The notes beneath the pieces are model-generated. The model made no database searches, was not told where the DNA came from, and was given only the letters and a program-made list of their open reading frames with translations. A program made the position numbers and the translations under genes. Source: Nocardia wallacei (GTDB lineage: Bacteria > Actinomycetota > Actinomycetes > Mycobacteriales > Mycobacteriaceae). From it: a stretch of DNA of 64,000 nt. The stretch lies in assembly GCF_029869545.1 (NCBI RefSeq), contig NZ_JARWQD010000320.1, positions 21,864 through 85,863 of the forward strand. The letters run 5' to 3'. The first letter of the stretch is position 1; each line of letters begins with the position of its first letter. Below, in pieces: positions 8,268 to 16,665 of this stretch.

Positions 8268-9140
8268 TCAGCCGTGGTGTGGGGCGTTGCCGACCGGTTC
8301 GCGCTCTCGGCGGTCCGGCGGTTCCTCGGCGGGTGCCGCCGCGCACTCCGGATCGATCGTGTCGTAATGCCCGAGGGCGCGGTGCACCAGTAGATCCGCG
8401 GGCCGCACGGGCTCCGGATTCGTGGTCCACGGCGCCACGCCGAACGGCAGCCCGGCCCCGTTCCACGGCCACATGGTGTCGGAGAGGTTGTGTCCCGTCG
8501 GGCCACCGCTGCATGGCAGGAACGGCTGGAAGCCGTCCGTGGCCGCGTGCCGCCGGACCCAGTGCGACCACAGCCGGTCCACGTTCGCGTGTATGAGCCA
8601 GAACACCGGATCACGGGGCGCGATCACGGGATTGCCGACGAAGCCGCCGACCCACACGTGCGCCGCACCGTGCGGGCTCTCGAGGCGCCGGAACGCGGTG
8701 TAATCGGGATTCGCCATCGCGGTGGCGATATCGCCGCCCGTCCCCGGAAAACCGAAGATATCGAAGGAGTTTCGGATCAGGCCCCACGCGGCGAACGGGC
8801 CGTCGGCGACGGCTCCCGTCCCCGGCGCACCGGGACCGCCCATGAAATCGTCGCGCCAGATGAGGCTTTCGGTCGCGTCGGGGTTCAGGTTGGACCGCGT
8901 CCAGTCCCAATAGGGCACGGTCACCGACGGGTCGATGGCCTGCAGATCCCGTTCGAAGCGCCGGAGGTATTCGCGGTGCCACGGAAAGAACGCCGGACCA
9001 CCGTGCCCGTGGCCCATCGCGCCGCGATGCTGCTCGACATAGGTGTCGTAGCCGCCGTCGGCGCGCAGCCGGTTGATCGCGTCGGTGAAGGCCCGGCGCT
9101 GCGCGGGGGTCAGGCTCGTGAGATTTCTCCGGCAGCCCAT
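8268..9140 (-). CDS. Tyrosinase (type-3 copper oxidase)
   Basis: A 290-residue tyrosinase. The CuA site is formed by His38, His44/46 and His55 within HRGAMGHGHGGPAFFPWHRE. The CuB site is formed by His157 and His161 in SPHGAAHVW and His184 in DPVFWLIHANVDRLW. VPYWDW also matches the family. The enzyme hydroxylates monophenols and oxidises catechols to quinones. There is no signal peptide, so export would need a partner. The copper-chaperone-like gene lies immediately upstream, 1 nt away, with a GGAGGGC ribosome site at the junction. The stop of the StyA-like gene converges with it 13 bp away. Confidence 0.95.
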   Translation of the reverse strand: MGCRRNLTSLTPAQRRAFTDAINRLRADGGYDTYVEQHRGAMGHGHGGPAFFPWHREYLRRFERDLQAIDPSVTVPYWDWTRSNLNPDATESLIWRDDFMGGPGAPGTGAVADGPFAAWGLIRNSFDIFGFPGTGGDIATAMANPDYTAFRRLESPHGAAHVWVGGFVGNPVIAPRDPVFWLIHANVDRLWSHWVRRHAATDGFQPFLPCSGGPTGHNLSDTMWPWNGAGLPFGVAPWTTNPEPVRPADLLVHRALGHYDTIDPECAAAPAEEPPDRREREPVGNAPHHG

Positions 9141-9141
9141 A

Positions 9142-9474
9142 TCAGTGCCCTCCTGCGTGGCCGTGGTGACCGTTGCCGTTTCCGCCGCCGGGATCGGTCC
9201 GGCCCGTTCGCACGACCGCGCCGCCGCTGTCGACGACGACCCGGTCCGGATCGTCGAACATGTACCCGTAATCGGCGAAATGCCAGGCCAGTTCCCGGAT
9301 GTCGGCGGCACCGAAGTATGCCTCGTCGCACATCCACATGGCGAAGCCGTTCTCGCCGGGACCGGGGTGGTGGTGGCAGGTGAACTCGCGGCCGTCCACG
9401 CTGATCGTCGCGTGCGGGTGGTGCTCCCGGATGACGACCGTCTTGCCCCTGTAGCGGAATTCGGTACCGGACAT
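9142..9474 (-). CDS. Tyrosinase copper chaperone, MelC1-like, without a Tat signal
   Basis: A 110-residue protein. The core YRGKTVVIREHHPHATISVDGR, then the HHHPGPGENGFAMWMCDEAYF region and LAWHFADYGYMF, follows the Streptomyces MelC1 pattern (Y-x-G, VDG, W, H-Y/D-x2-D). That protein delivers copper to tyrosinase and escorts it through Tat. Here the Tat leader is missing and there is an extra His/Gly-rich tail (GNGNGHHGHAGGH). ATG 9474 is preferred (AAGGAAA upstream); an ATG at 9537 would add an Arg-rich, poorly coding stretch. It forms an operon with the tyrosinase. MelC1 kinship is inferred from pattern. Confidence 0.75.
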   Translation of the reverse strand: MSGTEFRYRGKTVVIREHHPHATISVDGREFTCHHHPGPGENGFAMWMCDEAYFGAADIRELAWHFADYGYMFDDPDRVVVDSGGAVVRTGRTDPGGGNGNGHHGHAGGH

Positions 9475-9546
9475 CTGTTTCCTTCGCGACCGGCGGCCCC
9501 CGCGGGACCGGCTGCCACCATCGTCGCGGTGCGACATGCCCGGCAC

Positions 9547-9585
9547 ACGAGTAGCGGGGCACTCGTATCGCGAGCCGACCGATAC
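9547..9585. promoter_or_regulatory. Overlapping inverted repeats in a divergent promoter region
   Basis: The 247-bp space between the divergent tyrosinase-chaperone and sfnG genes holds ACGAGT (9547-9552) / ACTCGT (9561-9566) and GTATCG (9565-9570) / CGATAC (9580-9585). Both are perfect 6-bp dyads that share bases. They are plausible operator half-sites, but short dyads are common in GC-rich DNA. Confidence 0.3.
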
Positions 9586-9721
9586 TCGCGGGATGCGATC
9601 GGGCCGATTCAAACCCTCGTGCGCGACGGCCCGCGGTGGTGGAGTGGGCGGACACCGGGCGCACGGTTGCCGCGCCCGGTGTTCCGAGACGGTCCCGCCC
9701 GACTACCCCGGGAGCAAGTGC

Positions 9722-10840
9722 ATGACTACCGAGAACATCGCCGAGCAGGTCCGGTTCGCCTACTGGGTGCCCAATGTGAGCGGGGGATTGGTCACCAGCG
9801 ATATCGAGCAGCGGACCGGCTGGGATTTCGAGTACAACAGGAGGCTGGCGCAGACCGCCGAGCGCAACGGGTTCGAGTACGCGCTGTCGCAGGTGCGCTA
9901 CACCGCGTCCTACGGGGCCGAATATCAGCACGAGTCGACCTCGTTCAGCCTCGCGCTGCTGGGCGCGACCGAGCGGCTGAAGGTCATCGCGGCGGTGCAT
10001 CCGGGGCTGTGGCATCCGGCGGTGCTGGCGAAGTTCGGCGCCACCGCCGATCACCTGTCGGGCGGGCGGTTCGCGGTCAACGTCGTATCCGGCTGGTTCG
10101 CAGGGGAATTCACCGCGCTGGGCGAGCCGTGGCTCGAACACGACGAACGTTACCGCCGCAGCGCGGAATTCCTGCAGGTGCTGCGCAAGATCTGGACCGA
10201 GGACGAGGTGAACTTCGGCGGCGACTTCTACCGGATCCGCGACTTCACCCTGAAACCGAAACCGCTCAACACCGCGCAGCGGCCGAATCCCGAACTGTTC
10301 CAAGGCGGTAACTCGACCGCGGCGCGGCGCAACGGCGGCCGCTACGCCGACTGGTACTTCTCCAACGGCAAGGATTTCGACGGCGTCACCGAGCAACTGG
10401 ACGATCTGCGTGCGGTCGCCAGGGCGCACGAGCGCGAGGTGAAATTCGGCCTGAACGGATTCATCATCGCCCGCGACACCGAGAAGGAGGCCCGCGACAC
10501 CCTCCGCGAGATCGTCGACAAGGCGAATCGCCCTGCGGTGGAAGGCTTCCGGGACGCGGTCCAGCAGGCCGGGGCCGCGACCCGCGACGGCAGGGGCATG
10601 TGGGCCGACTCCACGTTCGAGGACCTGGTCCAGTACAACGACGGCTTCCGGACCCAGCTCATCGGCACCCCGGAACAGATCGCCGAGCGCATCGTCGCCT
10701 ACCGCGACCTCGGGGTCGACCTGATCCTGGGCGGATTCCTGCATTTCCAGGAGGAGATCGAATACTTCGGCGCGAAGGTGCTGCCGCTGGTGCGGGAGCT
10801 GGAGGCCGCGCGCACCCCCGCCGCGGTCGCGGGCCGATGA
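9722..10840 (+). CDS. sfnG: Dimethylsulfone monooxygenase SfnG (LLM class)
   Basis: A 372-residue luciferase-like monooxygenase with the SfnG signature: FAYWVPNVSGGLVTSDIEQRT at the start, then LLGATERLKVIAAVHPGLWHPAVLAK, SGGRFAVNVVSGWF, ELFQGGNSTAARRNGGRYADWYFSNG and LGGFLHFQEEIEYFG. SfnG converts dimethylsulfone to methanesulfinate with FMNH2 and O2, feeding sulfur assimilation. The length matches the family. The ATG at 9722 follows GGGAGC by 6 nt. The last 4 bp overlap the start of the SfnC-like gene. The FMN reductase partner (SfnF/SsuE/MsuE) is not in the window. Confidence 0.9.
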   Translation: MTTENIAEQVRFAYWVPNVSGGLVTSDIEQRTGWDFEYNRRLAQTAERNGFEYALSQVRYTASYGAEYQHESTSFSLALLGATERLKVIAAVHPGLWHPAVLAKFGATADHLSGGRFAVNVVSGWFAGEFTALGEPWLEHDERYRRSAEFLQVLRKIWTEDEVNFGGDFYRIRDFTLKPKPLNTAQRPNPELFQGGNSTAARRNGGRYADWYFSNGKDFDGVTEQLDDLRAVARAHEREVKFGLNGFIIARDTEKEARDTLREIVDKANRPAVEGFRDAVQQAGAATRDGRGMWADSTFEDLVQYNDGFRTQLIGTPEQIAERIVAYRDLGVDLILGGFLHFQEEIEYFGAKVLPLVRELEAARTPAAVAGR

Positions 10841-12114
10841 CCGCCGTCACCGCCGACCGGATCGCCTCCGCGGCGAACGCGTACGCGGTCGCGCGGCGGT
10901 TGGCGGACGGATTCGCTGTCGGCGCGGCGCGCCGCGACCGCGAGCGGGAGCTGCCGTTTCGCGAGATCGACGACCTGGCGGCGAGCGGACTGTTGGCGAT
11001 CACCGTGCCCGCCGACCTCGGCGGCCCCGACCTGCCGCCGAGTGCGGTCGCCGAGGTCGTGCGGATCCTGGCGGCCGCCGATCCGAATATCGCCCAGATC
11101 CCGCACAGCCACTTCGTGTACGTGAACCTGCTGCGGCTGGCCGGATCGCCGGAGCAGCGGCGACGGTATCTCGGGCGGGTGCTGGGCGGCAGCCGCATCG
11201 CCAACGCTCAATCCGAACGGACCGGTGCCACGGTCGCCGAGATCGCGACGACGGTGCGCCCGGACGGGGGCCGGTTCCGCGTCGACGGCGTCAAATACTA
11301 TTGCACCGGTTCGCTTTTCGCGGACGTGCTGGCCGTGCTCACCCGGCTCGAGGACCCCGACGGCACCAGCGGTCTCACACCGGGGGAGTACATCGCCTAC
11401 CTTCCGGCCGAGACGCCGGGAGTGCGCATCATCGATGACTGGAACGGTATCGGGCAGCGCACCACCGGCAGCGGAACGGTCCGCTTCGACGGCGCCCTGA
11501 TCGACCGCGACCAACTCGTCGAGCGGTCAGCGGCGGTGCGTGCCCCGACCGGATACGGCGCCTTCGCGCAACTGCTGCACGTGGCGATCGACACCGGTAT
11601 CGCCCGCGGAGCACTCACCGCCGCAACGGAATTCGTGCGCACCAAGAGCCGCCCGTGGTTCGAGGCCGGAGTGGAACGCGCGGTGGACGACCCGCTGCTG
11701 ATCCAGCGCTTCGGGGAACTCGCCGTCGCGGTGGCGGCCGCCGAAGCGACGCTGTCGGCGGCCGGGAAAGCGGTCGACCGAGCGGTGGCCGTCACCGGGC
11801 ACGATCATACGAATTCCGGCGCGGCGGTCGATGTGTCGGCGAGTGCCGGGGCCGGTGCGGCGGCCGACCGTATCGCCGCGGCGTCCCTGTCGGTCGCCAC
11901 CGCCAAGGTCCTCGCCGACCGGGCCGCCACCGAGGTCTCCTCGGCGCTGTTCGAGGTCGGCGGAACCCGCAGTGCCGCAGCCGATCTCAACCTGCACCAC
12001 TTCTGGCGCAACGCCCGCACCCACACCCTGCACGATCCGGTGCGCTGGAAATACCAGCACATCGGCCGCAGCCTGCTGCACGACGTCCCGCCGCCGCTGC
12101 ACGGGGTCATCTGA
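10837..12114 (+). CDS. SfnC-like acyl-CoA-dehydrogenase-fold monooxygenase
   Basis: A 425-residue relative of the gene at 4168. ITVPADLGGPDLPPSAVAEV is in the helical domain, NAQSERTGATVAEIATTV and DGVKYYCTGSLFADVL in the beta domain, and LFEVGGTRSAAADLNLHHFWRNARTHTLHDP at the C-terminus. The His-Phe-Trp-Arg-Asn-Ala-Arg motif is typical of SfnC/DszC enzymes. The sfnG-sfnC order and the ATGA overlap copy the known sulfur-scavenging arrangement. A low-complexity Ala/Gly stretch (SASAGAGAAADRIAAA) is inserted before the last helices. The reaction is inferred to be flavin-dependent oxygenation of an organosulfur compound. Confidence 0.85.
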   Translation: MTAVTADRIASAANAYAVARRLADGFAVGAARRDRERELPFREIDDLAASGLLAITVPADLGGPDLPPSAVAEVVRILAAADPNIAQIPHSHFVYVNLLRLAGSPEQRRRYLGRVLGGSRIANAQSERTGATVAEIATTVRPDGGRFRVDGVKYYCTGSLFADVLAVLTRLEDPDGTSGLTPGEYIAYLPAETPGVRIIDDWNGIGQRTTGSGTVRFDGALIDRDQLVERSAAVRAPTGYGAFAQLLHVAIDTGIARGALTAATEFVRTKSRPWFEAGVERAVDDPLLIQRFGELAVAVAAAEATLSAAGKAVDRAVAVTGHDHTNSGAAVDVSASAGAGAAADRIAAASLSVATAKVLADRAATEVSSALFEVGGTRSAAADLNLHHFWRNARTHTLHDPVRWKYQHIGRSLLHDVPPPLHGVI

Positions 12115-12138
12115 CGCGAGGCGTCCGCGGGCCGCCCG

Positions 12139-12513
12139 CTATCCGCGCCCGTGGCGCCGTTCGTAGGCGGCGCGCTCGGCCTCGGCGCGGCGGCGCTCGC
12201 CGATATCGGCGAGCTCGGGGTCGAGGTCGTGCTTGCTCAACCGATGCCGCCGGTAGACGTACATGAGGGCGATCGTGAAGTAGATCAGCGGGATGTACAG
12301 CAGCGCCATCATCGACAGCCCCATCCACAGCGGGCCGGGGACCAGCAGAAACAGGCACAGCGGCAGCAGTACGGGGACCAGGAAGCGCACCAGGTACCGG
12401 CGCGCCGCACCGGGTCCGGTGAGATCCTCGAGCACCCACTCCCGCATCGACGGCGGCAGGGTCGCGCCGCAGATGTAGCGCACGCGCTGGACCGGATTCG
12501 GGGTCTGCCTCAT
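12139..12513 (-). CDS. DUF5313 family small membrane protein
   Basis: A 124-residue protein with an N-terminal motif (TPNPVQRVRYICGATLPPSMREWVLEDLTG) followed by two membrane segments (VRFLVPVLLPLCLFLLVPG and MGLSMMALLYIPLIYFTIAL) and a charged cytoplasmic tail rich in Glu/Arg. This matches the DUF5313 family, common in mycobacteria and nocardiae and of unknown function. Its start overlaps the stop of the MarR gene by 4 bp, so it is the second gene of a MarR operon and is probably derepressed with it. Confidence 0.8.
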   Translation of the reverse strand: MRQTPNPVQRVRYICGATLPPSMREWVLEDLTGPGAARRYLVRFLVPVLLPLCLFLLVPGPLWMGLSMMALLYIPLIYFTIALMYVYRRHRLSKHDLDPELADIGERRRAEAERAAYERRHGRG

Positions 12514-12986
12514 CTGCCCGCCGCCTCCGTGCGGTCCACATGCCCGGCGCGGCGCGCGGCCTCGTTGACCCGGGTGAGAACGTCGCGCAACTCCTCCAGA
12601 TCGGCCAGGCTCACGCCGAGCCGCTCCACGACCGCGGGCGGGATCCGCTCCGCGTCGCGGCGCAGCGCCCGCCCGGCGGCGGTGAGGTCGACCAGCAGGG
12701 TGCGCTCGTCGTGCGGGTCGCGGCGGCGGGTGATGAGCCCGGCGGTCTCGAGCCGCTTCAGCAGCGGCGACAGCGTCGGCGAGTCCAGCTGGACCGCGTC
12801 GGCGATGGCCCGCACCGACATCGGCGCCTCACCCCACAGCGCCAGCATGACCAGGTACTGCGGATGCGTCAGCCCCATCGGCTCCAGCAGCGGCCGATAC
12901 ACCGCCAGCACCGACCGATTGGCCACGGCCAGCGCGAAACACACCTGCCGATCCAGGCGCAGCGGGTCGTCCCTGTCGACGGCCAT
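12510..12986 (-). CDS. MarR-family regulator, OhrR-like
   Basis: A 158-residue MarR-type repressor. RLDRQVCFALAVANRSVLAVYRPLLEPMGLTHPQYLVMLALW is the OhrR-type N-terminus, and its Cys sits where OhrR proteins carry the peroxide-sensing cysteine. AIADAVQLDSPTLSPLLKRLETAGLI is the HTH, and the wing is RRRDPHDERTLLV. ATG 12986 is chosen for the GGAGGTGATGG site just upstream. It heads an operon with the DUF5313 gene and is divergent from the MHS transporter. No ohr gene is nearby, so peroxide sensing is inferred from the Cys only. Confidence 0.85.
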   Translation of the reverse strand: MAVDRDDPLRLDRQVCFALAVANRSVLAVYRPLLEPMGLTHPQYLVMLALWGEAPMSVRAIADAVQLDSPTLSPLLKRLETAGLITRRRDPHDERTLLVDLTAAGRALRRDAERIPPAVVERLGVSLADLEELRDVLTRVNEAARRAGHVDRTEAAGR

Positions 12987-13035
12987 CCCATCACCTCCCG
13001 CGCTCACGGTACCGCGCGAATAATTAATGCACAAA

Positions 13036-13051
13036 CTGTTCGCGTGAACAG
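13036..13051. promoter_or_regulatory. Candidate MarR operator
   Basis: A perfect dyad CTGTTC (13036-13041) / GAACAG (13046-13051) with a 4-nt centre lies between the divergent MarR (start 12986) and transporter (start 13123) genes. TAATTA palindromic bases are close by at 13021. The position suits repression of both directions by the MarR protein. Confidence 0.45.
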
Positions 13052-13122
13052 GGTATCGTAGTTCCGATCAGAAGGACGGCAACCCTCGCGGAGAGATCCG
13101 ATGTTGCCTAGCGTTCGCCGAC

Positions 13123-14475
13123 GTGATCTTCGCACAACGGACGCCGCCCCCCGAGGCGAGCCGGACCGACACGGCGACAACGTCGTTCACGCCCGGGATC
13201 CGGGCACGCTCGGTGGCCTGGGGCAGCGTCATCGGCACCACCGTCGAGTGGTACGACTTCTACCTGTACGCGACCGCCGCGGCCTTGGTGTTCAAACCGC
13301 TGTTCTTCCCGAATGTTTCGCCGACGGCCGGAACGCTGGCGGCGTTCGCCACCTACGCGGCCGGGTTCGGCGCGCGGCCGATCGGGGCCGTGATCTCCGG
13401 GCATCTGGGAGATCGGCTGGGCCGCAAGGCCGTTCTGGTCGGCGCGCTGCTGCTGATGGGAATCACCACGGCCGCAATCGGTGTGCTGCCGACCTACGGT
13501 CAGGTGGGCCTGCTCGCGCCCGCGCTGCTGGCGACGCTGCGGGTGCTGCAGGGCCTGGCCGTCGGCGCGGAATGGGGTGGTGCGGCACTGCTTTCGGTCG
13601 AGCACGCACCGCCGGGGCGGCGCGGGTGGTACGGCAGCTTCACCCAGCTCGGGTCGCCCGCCGGAATGCTGCTGGCGACGGCGGTCTTCTATCTGGTGCG
13701 CGCGGTCCTGGGCGAGGAGGCGTTTCTCGCCGGGGGATGGCGGATCCCGTTCCTGCTGAGCGTCGTGCTCGTCGTGGTCGGATTGCTCATCCGGGTGCGG
13801 CTCACCGACGCCGAGGTCTTCGGCAGGCTGCGCGACCGGGGCGATATCGCTCGCCTCCCGGTGGTCGAGGTGCTGCGCGAGCAACCGCGAAATGTATTGC
13901 TCACCATCGGATTACGACTGTCGCAGATCTCGCTGTTCGTGCTGCTCACCACCTACTCGCTGAGCTATCTGCAGGACGAGTTCGGCAAGGACAGTTCGGT
14001 GGGGCTGTTCGCGGTGCTGCTCTCGTCGGCGATCGGACTGATCAGCACCCCGGTGTGGGCCCTGCTCTCGGATCGGGTGGGTCGCCGGCGCCCGTACCTG
14101 TTCGGTGCCGTCGGCGGGCCGGTGGCGCTGGCGCTGTTCTTCCTCGCCGCGGAATCCGGGTCGCGCCTCGCGGTGGTCGTCGTGATCGTGCTCGGGGTGA
14201 ACGTGGCCCACGACGCGATGTACGGGCCGCAGGCGGCGTGGTTCGCGGAACTGTTCGACACCCGCGTGCGCTACAGCGGCGCCTCCCTCGGCTATCACAT
14301 CGGCGCCGTGCTGTCCGGCGGGTTCGCCCCGCTGATCGCGGCCGCGCTGCTGACGGCGGGCGGCGGGAACCCCTGGCTGATCGTCGCCTACTTCGCGGTG
14401 CTGACCGCGCTCACCGTCGCGGCCGCCGCCTCGGCGCGCGACACCTATCGAGACCGAATCGGAGACACACCATGA
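13123..14475 (+). CDS. MFS transporter, metabolite:H+ symporter (MHS) family
   Basis: A 450-residue carrier with about twelve membrane segments. The family motif GTTVEWYDFYLYATAAALVF is near residue 40, the cytoplasmic loop is GHLGDRLGRKAVLVG, and a further signature is GAEWGGAALLSVE. MHS carriers (ShiA, ProP, KgtP relatives) import small acids or betaines by proton symport. The start is taken as GTG 13123; an ATG at 13101 is out of frame. Its stop overlaps the start of the DmoA-like gene (ATGA), so it probably imports that enzyme's substrate or a related sulfur compound. Confidence 0.88.
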   Translation: MIFAQRTPPPEASRTDTATTSFTPGIRARSVAWGSVIGTTVEWYDFYLYATAAALVFKPLFFPNVSPTAGTLAAFATYAAGFGARPIGAVISGHLGDRLGRKAVLVGALLLMGITTAAIGVLPTYGQVGLLAPALLATLRVLQGLAVGAEWGGAALLSVEHAPPGRRGWYGSFTQLGSPAGMLLATAVFYLVRAVLGEEAFLAGGWRIPFLLSVVLVVVGLLIRVRLTDAEVFGRLRDRGDIARLPVVEVLREQPRNVLLTIGLRLSQISLFVLLTTYSLSYLQDEFGKDSSVGLFAVLLSSAIGLISTPVWALLSDRVGRRRPYLFGAVGGPVALALFFLAAESGSRLAVVVVIVLGVNVAHDAMYGPQAAWFAELFDTRVRYSGASLGYHIGAVLSGGFAPLIAAALLTAGGGNPWLIVAYFAVLTALTVAAAASARDTYRDRIGDTP

Positions 14476-15830
14476 GCCGGATCTATGTGAACGCCTTCGA
14501 CATGGCCTGTGTCGGGCATCAGTCCGCGGGCCTGTGGCGCCACCCCGACGACCAGGGGCACCGCTACCGGGAACTGGGGTACTGGACCGAACTCGCCCGC
14601 ACCCTGGAGGCGGGCGGCTTCGACGCGCTGTTCCTGGCCGACGTGCTCGGGGTCTACGACGTGTACGGGGGCTCGCGGGATGCGGCGGTCGCCGACGCCG
14701 CCCAGTTCCCCGTGAACGATCCGGCGATGGCGATCTCGGCGATGGCCGCGGTGACCGAGACGCTCGGATTCGGCCTCACCCTGTCGCTGACCTACGAGCA
14801 GCCCTATGCGCTGGCCCGGCGGATCTCGACGCTGGACCATCTCACCGGAGGCCGGGTGGCGTGGAACATCGTGACCTCCTACCTGGACAGCGCGGCCCGC
14901 AATCTCGGTCTGACGCAACAGATTCCACACGACGAGCGGTACGAGATCGCCGACGAGTACCTCGAGGTCTGCTACAAGCTGTGGGAATCGTCGTGGGAAT
15001 CCGATGCGGTGGTGCGGGATTCGGCGCGCGGCGTCTACACCGATCCGGCCAAGGTGCACGACATCGAGCACAAGGGGCGGCATTTCACGGTGCCCGGACC
15101 GCATCTCAGCGAGCCCTCGCCGCAGCGGACCCCGGTGCTGTTCCAGGCGGGCGCCTCACCGCGCGGGGTCCGGTTCGCGGCCGCGCACGCCGAGGCCGTC
15201 TTCGTCTCCGGACCGACCCCCGAGGTGGTGCGCGGCCCGGTTCGTACCTTGCGCGCGGTGGCGGCCGAACTCGGCCGGGATCCCCGGTCCATCAAGGTGT
15301 TCACGATGCTCACGCCGATCGTTGCCGAGACCCGCGAGCAGGCCGTGGGCAAGCTCCGATCCTACGAGCGCCTGGTGAGTCCCGAGGGCGCGTTCGCGCT
15401 GTTCGGCGGCTGGACGGGGGTCGACCTGGCGGAACTGGATCCCGACGCGCCGCTGCGCTACGTCGAAACCGACGCCAACCGTTCGGCGCTGGCCTCCTTT
15501 ACCACCGCCGACCCCTCGCGCACCTGGACGCCCCGGGAACTCGCGCGGATGATCGGCATCGGCGGCCGGGGCCCGGTGGTCACGGGCTCGCCCGCCGAGG
15601 TCGCCGACGAACTCGAACGCTGGGTCGACGAGGCCGACGTCGACGGCTTCAACCTGGCCTACGTCACCACGCCCGGCACCTTCGCCGACTTCGGCCGCCT
15701 CGTGATCCCCGAACTCCGCCGCCGCGGCCGCGTCCCGGAGCGTGTCGAGCCGTCCACCCTCCGCGAAAGACTCGGTGGCAGTGGACCTTTCCTGGCCCCG
15801 GACCACCCGGGCGCCGCCTACCGCCGGTAG
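14472..15830 (+). CDS. LLM-class FMN-dependent monooxygenase, DmoA-like paralogue
   Basis: A 452-residue paralogue of the 5388-6824 product. Shared landmarks are VNAFDMACVGHQSAGLWRHP, FLADVLGVYDVYGG, STLDHLTGGRVAWNIVTSYL, HDERYEIADEYLEV and EPSPQRTPVLFQAGASPRG. The dimethylsulfide-monooxygenase-like group of the NtaA/DszA family is the best match. It needs FMNH2 from a separate reductase. It is translationally coupled to the MHS transporter upstream. The two copies differ in the C-terminal third and probably act on different thioethers or sulfones. Confidence 0.88.
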   Translation: MSRIYVNAFDMACVGHQSAGLWRHPDDQGHRYRELGYWTELARTLEAGGFDALFLADVLGVYDVYGGSRDAAVADAAQFPVNDPAMAISAMAAVTETLGFGLTLSLTYEQPYALARRISTLDHLTGGRVAWNIVTSYLDSAARNLGLTQQIPHDERYEIADEYLEVCYKLWESSWESDAVVRDSARGVYTDPAKVHDIEHKGRHFTVPGPHLSEPSPQRTPVLFQAGASPRGVRFAAAHAEAVFVSGPTPEVVRGPVRTLRAVAAELGRDPRSIKVFTMLTPIVAETREQAVGKLRSYERLVSPEGAFALFGGWTGVDLAELDPDAPLRYVETDANRSALASFTTADPSRTWTPRELARMIGIGGRGPVVTGSPAEVADELERWVDEADVDGFNLAYVTTPGTFADFGRLVIPELRRRGRVPERVEPSTLRERLGGSGPFLAPDHPGAAYRR

Positions 15831-15840
15831 TCACCGCGGC

Positions 15841-16629
15841 TCAGAATTTCCGGTTGGCGAGGACCGGGAGAGTTCGCCGGACCTCGGGAACTCGGCCGGG
15901 ATCGATGTCGGTGATCAGCAGGTCGGGCTCGGCGCCCAGGGCGGCGATGATCTGGCCGTCCGGGGCGACCACGAGGCTGTGGCCGACGCCGCGGGGGGCG
16001 GGGGAGTCGCCGCCGGTGGTGGGGCGGGCCTGGTCGCAGGCGGCGACGAAGGTCGTCGAGTCGAGGGCGCGGGCGCGGGCGAGCAGTTGCCACTGGTCGG
16101 CCTTGCCCGGACCGTCGCCCCACGAGGCGGCCACGACGATCAACTCGGCGCCGTCGTCGGCGAGGGCCTGGAACAGGCCCGGGAAGCGGAGGTCGTAGCA
16201 GGTCGTGAATCCCACTCGGGTGCCGTCGATGTCGAGCAGCAGCCGCCGGTCGCCCGGTGCGACGGTGTCGGATTCGGTGAAACCGAAGGCGTCGTAGAGA
16301 TGGATCTTGTCGTAGTGGGCATCCACCCCGCCGCCGGTGACCAGCAGCGTATTGCGCACCCGGTCGCCGTTGGGGGTGAACATCCCCGCCGCCACGGTGA
16401 TGCCCGCCCGCTTCGCGATCAGCCGCACCGCCTCGGCCCACGGCCCGTCGACGGGCTGGGCCACCTCGGTCAGCGGCCCGCCGCCGAAGCAGCGCATCAT
16501 GGCCTCGGGGAAGACGACCAGCCGCGCCCCGGCCTCCGCGGCCCGGACCGTCTGCGATTCGATGGCGGCGAGATTGTGCTCCGGGTCCACCGCGCTGGTG
16601 ACCTGGGCGAGACCGATTCTGGTGAGCAT
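15841..16629 (-). CDS. Nitrilase-superfamily carbon-nitrogen hydrolase
   Basis: A 262-residue C-N hydrolase with the catalytic Glu42 (VVFPEAMM), Lys108 (HYDKIHLYD) and Cys144 (GFTTCYDLRFP). The motifs and length match the amidase branch (Nit/omega-amidase or aliphatic amidase-like) rather than true nitrilases. It hydrolyses an amide, deaminated glutamine or carbamoyl substrate; which one is unknown. ATG 16629 has GGAGGGAGC upstream. It is divergent from the GntR gene across a 32-bp gap holding an operator-like repeat, so GntR control is likely. Confidence 0.9.
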   Translation of the reverse strand: MLTRIGLAQVTSAVDPEHNLAAIESQTVRAAEAGARLVVFPEAMMRCFGGGPLTEVAQPVDGPWAEAVRLIAKRAGITVAAGMFTPNGDRVRNTLLVTGGGVDAHYDKIHLYDAFGFTESDTVAPGDRRLLLDIDGTRVGFTTCYDLRFPGLFQALADDGAELIVVAASWGDGPGKADQWQLLARARALDSTTFVAACDQARPTTGGDSPAPRGVGHSLVVAPDGQIIAALGAEPDLLITDIDPGRVPEVRRTLPVLANRKF

Positions 16630-16647
16630 GATTTCGCTCCCTCCTGG

Positions 16648-16665
16648 TGTATACATTCTGTATGC
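16648..16665. promoter_or_regulatory. Candidate GntR operator, site 1
   Basis: TGTATACATTCTGTATGC consists of two TGTATRC 7-mers in direct repeat with a 4-nt spacer, and contains the palindrome TGTATACA. It overlaps the GntR start codon (16662) and the promoter region of the divergent hydrolase. A matching element lies at 18736-18753. Confidence 0.55.

Noticed and set aside
8268..9548. One long frame reading through tyrosinase and beyond
   Set aside because: The upstream part overlaps the chaperone gene in another frame; tyrosinase homology starts at 9140.
12127..12139. GCGGGC-C-GCCCGC hairpin at the SfnC-like/DUF5313 convergence
   Set aside because: The loop is a single base and the arms are short and GC-only; it is not credible as a terminator.
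13101..13122. ATG 13101 as start of the MHS transporter
   Set aside because: It is out of frame with the transporter; it only opens a shadow frame that later joins the DmoA-like gene.
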